The position numbers and the translations under genes were made by a program. The notes beneath the pieces were generated by a model, which saw only the letters and a program-made list of their open reading frames with translations, did not search any database and had not been told where the DNA came from. Shown here piece by piece: positions 1 through 6,334 of a DNA stretch of 64,000 nt (position 1 is the first letter of the stretch; each line of letters begins with the position of its first letter). Origin of the DNA: Prolixibacter denitrificans. Its GTDB lineage: Bacteria; Bacteroidota; Bacteroidia; Bacteroidales; Prolixibacteraceae. Location of the stretch: the NCBI RefSeq assembly GCF_003014495.1, contig NZ_PYGC01000003.1, forward strand, positions 124,001-188,000, given 5' to 3'.

Positions 1-56
1 ACAACATCCTGCAGAACGATAAAAACAACAGGAACTATAGGAACAATAGGAACCTT
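1..56. repeat. 9-bp AAC-type tandem repeat (locus 1)
   Basis: Positions 15-53 are four consecutive 9-bp units of the form AACnAnAGn (AACGATAAA, AACAACAGG, AACTATAGG, AACAATAGG). The same 9-bp unit recurs at about ten intergenic places in this window, so it is a dispersed repeat family. It lies just downstream of the minus-strand ketopantoate reductase gene. Confidence 0.75.
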
Positions 57-983
57 TTATTCCTTTCGCGCTTTGAGCTCGGCGGGAACCAAACAGGAAT
101 AGACAAACTGATTGACCGGCACATCGACATTGAACTGGCTGGCGAGTTTAACCACTGTGCCGTTCTGGTATTCCAGTTCTGAAGGATTGCCGGCCCAGAT
201 ATCACGAGCTAGTGACGTTGTGGAATCAGGAGCGAGTGAGTCGATAAAACCAACATTCTTTTTCACGAAATCTTCACCGAAAGGAATTCCCGCTTCACGC
301 GCCAGGGTCACAATCTCGTTGAGCAAGTCGACCATGAGTTTTCGCGTTTCGGGTATCGAACGAAGCTCACCGTAGTTGGTATTGGTGATGGCCATCAGGC
401 CGCTCACACAAATAAAGATGAACTTTTTCCATAGCTCCATTTGAATATTTTCAGCAACGGTTGCCTGGATGCCGGCTTTCTGCATCACTTCCTTTAGTTG
501 CTGTACCCGTTTCGATTTGGTATTATCAGCCTCACCGAATATAATTTCGGGGGTATGCGCAAAGTGATTGATGACTCCGGGAGCCTCCACCTTACTGATG
601 ATTTTGCATAAACCGCAGATTACCGGTTCTGCTCCGATGGCTTCGCGCAGTTCGTCGTACGTTAGTAAACCATTTTGCAAGGGCAAAATGACCGTCTGTT
701 CGCCAATGAGACCATCCAGCTGAACCGCCATATCTTTCACCTGCCAGGCTTTCAGTCCGATGATAATGAGATCGACTTTCCCGATTGTTTCGATATCGTC
801 TGTAGCCTGCACATTGTCTAAGTGAAAATCGCCCAGCACACTTTTCACCGTCAGACCAACGGTCCGCATGGCTTCGAGATGGGCGCCCCGGACCAGAAAG
901 GTTACCTCATTACCGGCCTGGGCCAGCCTTCCACCAAAATATCCTCCAACTCCTCCTGCTCCGATTACCGCAATCTTCATCAC
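57..983 (-). CDS. panE: 2-dehydropantoate 2-reductase (ketopantoate reductase, ApbA/PanE family)
   Basis: Predicted cytosolic NADPH-dependent enzyme that reduces ketopantoate to pantoate for coenzyme A synthesis. The N terminus carries a Rossmann dinucleotide-binding motif, GAGGVGGYFGGRLA, at about residues 8-21. The PLQNGL stretch near residue 100 is a family signature. The 308-residue length is normal for PanE. Two adjacent ATG codons are possible starts. No other pantothenate gene is next to it, and Bacteroidota often carry several ApbA paralogues, so a different 2-oxoacid substrate is possible. It lies 16 bp downstream of the HAD phosphatase gene on the same strand, so the two may be co-transcribed. 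Confidence 0.85.
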   Translation of the reverse strand: MMKIAVIGAGGVGGYFGGRLAQAGNEVTFLVRGAHLEAMRTVGLTVKSVLGDFHLDNVQATDDIETIGKVDLIIIGLKAWQVKDMAVQLDGLIGEQTVILPLQNGLLTYDELREAIGAEPVICGLCKIISKVEAPGVINHFAHTPEIIFGEADNTKSKRVQQLKEVMQKAGIQATVAENIQMELWKKFIFICVSGLMAITNTNYGELRSIPETRKLMVDLLNEIVTLAREAGIPFGEDFVKKNVGFIDSLAPDSTTSLARDIWAGNPSELEYQNGTVVKLASQFNVDVPVNQFVYSCLVPAELKARKE

Positions 984-999
984 AGCTGTCCTTTCTGTT

Positions 1000-2001
1000 T
1001 TACTTATTTGGTTGGTTAAATACCACTTTGAAATCTTTTTTCATACTAACAATGTTCCATCCGTGTGTCGACATGGAATCTTTCCAAGCGGGACAAGGTG
1101 TACCGTGCCATGGACTATATTTATATTCCCGTTTGGCATCGTCGTGGTTCAACATGAACGAAATGTTGGGCAACGGATTGGCCGAAGCCATGCGGAACAT
1201 GCCCCAATCACCGGTGGTATTTCCAAAAGCAAAAACAGGGGCCTTCCCAATGTGACGATAGATGTTTACCGCTTTGCCGTTGTTATTATTCGATGGCTTA
1301 AATATGGCAGGTTCCAAAACAAACTCTGTTCCTTTTCCGGGGTGAAAGACGGGCTGCATCGCCTGGCTGGTACCAATCAAATGGTTGCGATCGAAGCCCA
1401 GCGCTTTGGGACAAACGCTCCACATGAGTCCCTGCAGTGAGCCCGAAACGACATACACGTTAAACTGGTTAACTTTCAAATACGAAATCAGTTCCAACAT
1501 AGGTGGATAAAACATTTTGGCCAGCGGAATATGATAATCGCGATTCATGGCCGTATCCAGGTAGGCTTTGGTGAACTTCACATACTTTTCATTATCCCAA
1601 CCTTTAAAGGCATTCATGATCATGGGCTGAATAGTTGGTCCCCAATGATTGGTTACAGATGTATCTTTCGGATTGACTCTCAGTTTTTCAGCATAACGAT
1701 ACACCGGATTTTGCAGGAGCGAACTGTCTTTGTCTGCCTGTAGGCATAAGCCCTGTACAGCACTGTACATCTCAAACCAAAGTGGAGCCTCACAAGCGAG
1801 CGTTCCGTCCATGTCGAAAACCGCAATACGATCCTTTACCGGAATTTGCGGCACTTTATTCGTGACAAAGTCAATAATTTTCGCTTTTTCGGGAGTGTTG
1901 TTCCACGATGGCAGCGGATCGGTTTTGGTTGGTGCACAACTAGTGGCCATTCCTAGTAGCAGGATGAATATCCAGGCATTTCGGTACATCAAAGTTTTCA
2001 T
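1000..2001 (-). CDS. Exported HAD-superfamily phosphatase, lipoprotein
   Basis: The protein starts with a lipoprotein signal (MATSCAPT, Cys about residue 22), so it is probably membrane-anchored outside the cytoplasm. HAD motif I is visible as FDMDGTL (about residues 63-69), with the nucleophile and acid/base aspartates in the DxD form. Motif II is VVSGS, and motif IV is probably the NTTGDWGMF stretch. This arrangement resembles phosphoserine-phosphatase-like HAD hydrolases, of which exported forms are common in Bacteroidota. The substrate cannot be told from sequence. At 333 residues it is somewhat longer than a bare HAD domain, with a C-terminal extension. Confidence 0.75.
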   Translation of the reverse strand: MKTLMYRNAWIFILLLGMATSCAPTKTDPLPSWNNTPEKAKIIDFVTNKVPQIPVKDRIAVFDMDGTLACEAPLWFEMYSAVQGLCLQADKDSSLLQNPVYRYAEKLRVNPKDTSVTNHWGPTIQPMIMNAFKGWDNEKYVKFTKAYLDTAMNRDYHIPLAKMFYPPMLELISYLKVNQFNVYVVSGSLQGLMWSVCPKALGFDRNHLIGTSQAMQPVFHPGKGTEFVLEPAIFKPSNNNNGKAVNIYRHIGKAPVFAFGNTTGDWGMFRMASANPLPNISFMLNHDDAKREYKYSPWHGTPCPAWKDSMSTHGWNIVSMKKDFKVVFNQPNK

Positions 2002-2325
2002 ATGTTATATACTTATCTGATTTCTTTAGTCTCTTATTTTTGCTAAAATACAGATACACGTAAAGATTGACAGACCTTTTATGTAAAATTTATATAAATA
2101 ATCATGCACCGGCCGCGGGCGGGTATTTCCTAACGGAATAAGAATGAAATTATCACATTTTTCTCGGATTGTTTCTATACTTCGGGTAGCTTTCCACCCA
2201 TGTTTCCCGGAAGAAACATTCATTTTAACCGGTTATAAATAGCCGAAAGTTTTTGTCTGGCTGAGCGTTCTCTCATATTTAATACTATTTTTGATCGTGT
2301 TACTAATTACCTAATTGTTGTTACC
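2002..2325. promoter_or_regulatory. Divergent intergenic region upstream of the nikR-like gene
   Basis: No convincing gene is present; a 65-codon minus-strand reading frame at 2026-2223 has no recognisable features. On the + strand, TATTTTTG at 2286-2293 matches the Bacteroidota -7 consensus TAnnTTTG exactly. It is followed at 2297-2306 by GTGTTACTAA, the same word found in one arm of the inverted repeat upstream of larE. This suggests that the nikR-like gene is itself controlled at this site. A good -33 TTTG at the usual distance was not found. Confidence 0.5.
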
Positions 2326-2727
2326 ATGGGAGTTTCTCGTTTTGGCATATCTATCGAACAGGATTTGCTCGATTCACTCGATGAGTACGTGAAGGAAAAT
2401 CAGTTTTCGAACCGTTCGCAAGCGATCCGTCATCTGATAAGCAAAAGCATGGTGGAACATAAATGGCAATGCAACAACAACGTGGCTGGTTCGGTCACCT
2501 TAATTTATGATCCGCATAAGCGGGAACTTCTGCAGCTGTTATCAGCCATTCAGGAAGAATTTTTTGACGAAATCTTATCAACGCAACGTTTCATGCTGGA
2601 AAAAGATAAGTGTCTCGAAATTGTAGCAGTGAAAGGGATTGCCCGACGATTGACTGAGTTGTCAGATAAGCTTATTAGTATCAAAGGGATGCAACATGGG
2701 AAATTAACGATGACCCGCGCCGATTAA
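2326..2727 (+). CDS. nikR: NikR-family ribbon-helix-helix regulator lacking the usual nickel ligands
   Basis: The first 45 residues form a ribbon-helix-helix DNA-binding domain (RFGISIEQDLLDSLDEYV, then SNRSQAIRHLI). The C-terminal half is the ACT-like NikR domain, recognisable by SVTLIYDPHKREL and DKCLEIVAVKG. Length (133 aa) is normal for NikR. By gapless alignment to remembered E. coli NikR, the nickel ligands His76, His87 and His89 are replaced by Glu, Arg and Met; only the Cys95 equivalent is present. It lies directly upstream of the lar genes, so it most likely regulates them, but it may sense something other than Ni(II) in the standard square-planar site. Confidence 0.85.
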   Translation: MGVSRFGISIEQDLLDSLDEYVKENQFSNRSQAIRHLISKSMVEHKWQCNNNVAGSVTLIYDPHKRELLQLLSAIQEEFFDEILSTQRFMLEKDKCLEIVAVKGIARRLTELSDKLISIKGMQHGKLTMTRAD

Positions 2728-2744
2728 TTATTTTTTTGCTCCAA

Positions 2745-2776
2745 TAGTAACACGTTTTCACAAAAGAGTATTACTA
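2745..2776. promoter_or_regulatory. Inverted-repeat operator candidate upstream of larE
   Basis: TAGTAACAC (2745-2753) and GTATTACTA (2768-2776) form an inverted repeat matching at 8 of 9 positions with a 14-bp spacer. NikR operators are known to be long dyads with about 21-22 bp between half-site centres, which this fits. One arm (GTGTTACTAA on the other strand) also occurs at 2297-2306 before the nikR-like gene. The site lies 18 bp before the larE start, where binding would block transcription. Confidence 0.6.
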
Positions 2777-2793
2777 ACTAAATTATAACCCGA

Positions 2794-3615
2794 ATGACAT
2801 TATCGCATAAAACAGTTGAAAAGCTCGAGGCACTGGAACAATGGTTTCGAAAACGGGAAGGCTCTATTGTAGCCTTTTCAGGAGGAATTGATTCTTCGCT
2901 GGTGCTTTTCCTTGCCCGAAAATTTCAGGAAAAAGAAAAAGCTATTGGAGTGATTTCCAATTCCGAAAGCCTGAAGAAGAAGGATTTCCTGTTAGCCAAA
3001 GATTTTTGTGAACAGTTTGATATTCATCTGGAAATCATCAAAACGGAAGAACTGGTTGACGAACGCTATAACCAGAATCCGGTTAACCGATGCTTTTTCT
3101 GTAAAGAGCATCTCTTTCACGACTTAAGTCAAATCTGTGAAAAATACCCCGGTTATCAGGTTTTGAGTGGTACCAATTATGACGATTTGGGTGATTTTCG
3201 TCCGGGAATTGACGCGGCTAAAAAATATGAGGTGCTGTCGCCCATGGTTGATTGCCAGGTAACGAAGGAAGAGTTGCGCGAAATAGCCCGGCATTTTGAA
3301 TTACCAAACTGGGATAAACCCGCCAGTCCTTGTTTGAGCTCCCGTATTCCTTATAACCAAACGGTTACACTGGAGAAATTGAAACAGATTGAAGCTGCTG
3401 AAGATATTCTGAACGGCTATGGTTTCGAAGATGTGCGGGTACGCCATTACGGAAATTACGGGAAGATTGAGGTTAGACCGGATGATTTGCAGAAACTCAC
3501 ACTTGTTCAGGACGAGGTGGTGGAGAAAATCACTGCTCTGGGGTTTGAACGCTGTGAAGTCGATCCGGAAGGACTTGTTTCAGGCAAACTGAACCGGGGA
3601 GTAGCCCGCCAATAA
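2794..3615 (+). CDS. larE: ATP-dependent sacrificial sulfur transferase LarE
   Basis: LarE adenylates and then thiolates the carboxylates of pyridinium-3,5-biscarboxylic acid mononucleotide during synthesis of the nickel-pincer cofactor. The PP-loop ATP-binding motif AFSGGIDSSL is at about residues 27-36. The SPCLSSR motif near residue 180 holds the cysteine equivalent to the sacrificial sulfur donor of Lactobacillus LarE. Further cysteines at NRCFFCKEH may matter in iron-sulfur-using variants of the family. Length (273 aa) is typical. It is the first gene after the regulator, with larC 35 bp downstream. Confidence 0.93.
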   Translation: MTLSHKTVEKLEALEQWFRKREGSIVAFSGGIDSSLVLFLARKFQEKEKAIGVISNSESLKKKDFLLAKDFCEQFDIHLEIIKTEELVDERYNQNPVNRCFFCKEHLFHDLSQICEKYPGYQVLSGTNYDDLGDFRPGIDAAKKYEVLSPMVDCQVTKEELREIARHFELPNWDKPASPCLSSRIPYNQTVTLEKLKQIEAAEDILNGYGFEDVRVRHYGNYGKIEVRPDDLQKLTLVQDEVVEKITALGFERCEVDPEGLVSGKLNRGVARQ

Positions 3616-3650
3616 AAACACGACAATAATACATTGATAAAAATCCAACC

Positions 3651-4823
3651 ATGAAGATTCTATATTACGATTGTTTTGCCGGAATCAGCGGCGACATGAA
3701 CCTGGGGGCGATGATCGATTTGGGGGTCGATGCCGGTTACCTGACAAGTGAACTGGAAAAGCTTCACATCGATGGGTTTCACCTGGAAATTACAAAGGAT
3801 ATTCGCCGGGGAATTTCAGGAACCAAAGCAACCGTGGTTATTGAAAATCCGGAAAATGAGAAGCATCGTCACTTGCGGCATATTGAAGAGCTTGTGAATC
3901 AATCTTCCCTTTCGGAGAACGTGAAAAAGAATGCGCTGAATATTTTCAGGAGAGTAGCCGAAGCCGAGGCCAAAGTGCACAATATCGATATCCAGAAAGT
4001 TCACTTTCATGAAGTGGGAGCACTCGATTCCATTGCGGACATTGTCGGAGCGGCTATTTGCCTCGACTATCTGAATGTAGACAAGGTGCTTTCATCACCA
4101 ATCCAGCTGGGGGGTGGAATGGTTCAATGTGCGCATGGTTTAATGCCGGTCCCGGCGCCGGCAACTGCACTTATTGTGGAAAATATTCCAGTGAAAACCG
4201 GATTGGTGCAGCATGAGGCCACAACCCCAACCGGAGCAGCGATTCTCGCTGCCATGGTAGACGAATTTACGGAGAAGATTGATTTTCCGGTTACCCGAAC
4301 CGGTTACGGTATTGGTCAGCGCGATGTGCCGGACGTACCTAATGCCTTGCGTTTGTACCTATCGGAAACGAAAGGCGACATGACTGATGTAAAAGTGGAA
4401 ACGGCTACCATGCTGGAATGCAACATTGATGACATGAATCCTGAGCGGTATGGTCATCTGCTGGATTTGCTCTTCGAAGCCGGTGCCAGTGATGCCTGGC
4501 TAACCTCACTGATCATGAAGAAGTCAAGACCGGCCACGCAGTTGTCGGTGTTATGCCCCGAAAATCTGGGTATGGATATGAAGCAAATCATCTTCGAAAA
4601 TACCACATCGATCGGGTTGCGTGAATATACTGTTCAAAAAAGCATGTTGCGGCGTGAAGAGCGAAACATGGAGACAGAAATCGGAACGATTCGGGTGAAA
4701 GAAAGTTTCTACAACGGAAAAAGGATTCATGCCAAGCCCGAATTCGAAGACTGTAAGAAGCTGGCGGTCCAGCATAATATCTCTATCAGCGAAGTAGAAA
4801 AAGTAGTAGCTAAACATCTTTGA
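3651..4823 (+). CDS. larC: Nickel insertion protein LarC (pyridinium-3,5-bisthiocarboxylate nickel chelatase)
   Basis: CTP-dependent nickel insertase of NPN cofactor synthesis. The N terminus (YYDCFAGISGDMNLGAM) is the conserved LarC start. The KVHFHEVGALDSIADIVGAA stretch and the EATTPTGAAIL motif are family signatures, and ECNIDDMNPE begins the C-terminal LarC2 domain. In Lactobacillus plantarum LarC is made by programmed frameshifting of larC1/larC2; here both halves are in one uninterrupted frame of 390 codons. The stop codon is followed after one base by the larB ATG, which indicates translational coupling. Confidence 0.95.
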   Translation: MKILYYDCFAGISGDMNLGAMIDLGVDAGYLTSELEKLHIDGFHLEITKDIRRGISGTKATVVIENPENEKHRHLRHIEELVNQSSLSENVKKNALNIFRRVAEAEAKVHNIDIQKVHFHEVGALDSIADIVGAAICLDYLNVDKVLSSPIQLGGGMVQCAHGLMPVPAPATALIVENIPVKTGLVQHEATTPTGAAILAAMVDEFTEKIDFPVTRTGYGIGQRDVPDVPNALRLYLSETKGDMTDVKVETATMLECNIDDMNPERYGHLLDLLFEAGASDAWLTSLIMKKSRPATQLSVLCPENLGMDMKQIIFENTTSIGLREYTVQKSMLRREERNMETEIGTIRVKESFYNGKRIHAKPEFEDCKKLAVQHNISISEVEKVVAKHL

Positions 4824-4824
4824 T

Positions 4825-5565
4825 ATGACAACAACCGAGATTCTCGAACAATATAAAAGCGGCAACCTCGAACTGGAAGATGCGCTCAGGCATCTTTCCG
4901 GGAACGGGATCGATGAGATGGGATTTGCCACGTTGGATACCGACCGTATGCGGCGTACCGGACTTCCCGAAGTGATTTATTCTTCGGGGAAAACAGTTAA
5001 GCAGGTAGCCCAAATTGCTAAGAGAATGTATCAGAATGGGATGGATATTCTGGCGACCCGTGTTACCGATGCCATGTTTGATGCGGTGAAAGAGGTTGTG
5101 CCCGGGGCGCAATACAATCCATTGGCAAAAACCATTACTTACAAGCACTCGGAAAAGAAAACAGGGAAAGGTTATGTTGCCATTGTGGCTGCCGGCACAT
5201 CGGATATGCCTGTTGCCGAGGAAGCGGCAGAAACGGCCCGTTTTCTTGACCAAAAAGTAGAAACGGTATACGATGTCGGGGTGGCTGGTATTCACCGGCT
5301 ATTTCACAAGCTTGAAGTGATTCGTGAGGCTCGTGTAATTATTGTGGTGGCCGGGATGGAAGGAGCGTTAGCCAGTGTGGTTGGTGGATTGGTCGATAAG
5401 CCGGTTATCGGGGTTCCTTCCAGCGTTGGCTACGGTGCCAACTTCGATGGTCTGTCGGCTTTGCTTTCGATGCTGAACAGTTGTGCCAGCGGTGTTTCGG
5501 TGGTGAATATTGACAACGGTTTCGGAGCAGCTTGTCAGGCTGCACTAATCAACAAACTTAACTAA
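4825..5565 (+). CDS. larB: NPN cofactor biosynthesis carboxylase LarB
   Basis: LarB carboxylates and hydrolyses nicotinic acid adenine dinucleotide to give pyridinium-3,5-biscarboxylic acid mononucleotide, the first step of the pathway. The C-terminal half is PurE/AIR-carboxylase-like (VAAGTSDMPVAEEAAETA; GVPSSVGYGANFDGLSALL). The N-terminal region has the conserved FATLDTDRMRRTGLPEVIY stretch. Length (246 aa) is typical. With larE and larC immediately upstream the whole cofactor pathway is present in the order E-C-B. Confidence 0.95.
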   Translation: MTTTEILEQYKSGNLELEDALRHLSGNGIDEMGFATLDTDRMRRTGLPEVIYSSGKTVKQVAQIAKRMYQNGMDILATRVTDAMFDAVKEVVPGAQYNPLAKTITYKHSEKKTGKGYVAIVAAGTSDMPVAEEAAETARFLDQKVETVYDVGVAGIHRLFHKLEVIREARVIIVVAGMEGALASVVGGLVDKPVIGVPSSVGYGANFDGLSALLSMLNSCASGVSVVNIDNGFGAACQAALINKLN

Positions 5566-5573
5566 TTTTGAAA

Positions 5574-6278
5574 ATGGATGGGTTACATCTGCTTCTGATT
5601 ACAGCTGCGACACTGGGTTTTGTTCACACGGCTCTGGGTCCCGATCACTATCTGCCGTTTATCGTATTGAGCAAGGCTCGAAACTGGTCGCAGACCAAAA
5701 CGCTTTGGCTCACCTTCATTGGTGGTGTAGGACACATCAGTGGCTCGGTGGTTCTGGGTATTGCCGGCGTGGCGTTAGGCATTAGTGTCCATAAGCTGGA
5801 AGCCATTGAATCTTATCGTGGAAACATGGTTGGCTGGTTGCTGATTGCTTTCGGAGTACTTTATTCCCTTTACGGGATATACAAATACCTCAAAAACGGT
5901 GGACACATACATCTGCCACACTTCCTTGTTCCTAAAAAAATCAGGGAACTGCCCCATCTACCCATGTCTGACGGACAAAATAAGGAAGACAACACCAAAT
6001 TAACGCCGTGGATTCTCTTTCTCATTTTTGTTTTTGGCCCATGCGAGGTACTGATTCCTTTACTTATCTATCCGGCCTCTCAACACAATGCCTTCGGAGT
6101 GTTTGCGGTTAGTATTATTTTCGGTGTTGCTACTATTATTACCATGCTTACGGTTGTTTTATTAGGATACAAAGGAAGTTCGCTGATCAAAATTAAAAAC
6201 CGCGAGAAATACCTTCACCTTTTTGCCGGCGTGATTATCCTGATAGCCGGACTGGGCATGCAATTTATGGGATGGTAA
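5574..6278 (+). CDS. Integral membrane protein, likely nickel permease (NicO/UreH-like)
   Basis: A multi-spanning membrane protein of about 234 residues with six or so hydrophobic segments. The first segment contains HTALGPDHYLPF, which resembles the metal-binding histidine/aspartate signature of NicO/UreH and NiCoT transporters. It starts 8 bp after larB and ends the operon, so nickel supply to LarC is the most economical role. A TTG six bases upstream could extend it by two residues, but the ATG at 5574 is the better start. Transport of another substrate (TauE-like export) cannot be excluded from sequence alone. Confidence 0.7.
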   Translation: MDGLHLLLITAATLGFVHTALGPDHYLPFIVLSKARNWSQTKTLWLTFIGGVGHISGSVVLGIAGVALGISVHKLEAIESYRGNMVGWLLIAFGVLYSLYGIYKYLKNGGHIHLPHFLVPKKIRELPHLPMSDGQNKEDNTKLTPWILFLIFVFGPCEVLIPLLIYPASQHNAFGVFAVSIIFGVATIITMLTVVLLGYKGSSLIKIKNREKYLHLFAGVIILIAGLGMQFMGW

Positions 6279-6334
6279 GTAACTGTTGACTAAAACGATG
6301 AGCATTCAAGTTCAAGCTACGATGATTAATCAAA

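Noticed and set aside
2026-2223. 65-codon minus-strand frame between the HAD phosphatase and nikR
   Set aside because: No ribosome-binding site, family resemblance or sensible operon context; more likely leader and promoter DNA.
3651-4823. Programmed frameshift in larC
   Set aside because: Expected from Lactobacillus, but the frame here is continuous through both LarC domains.
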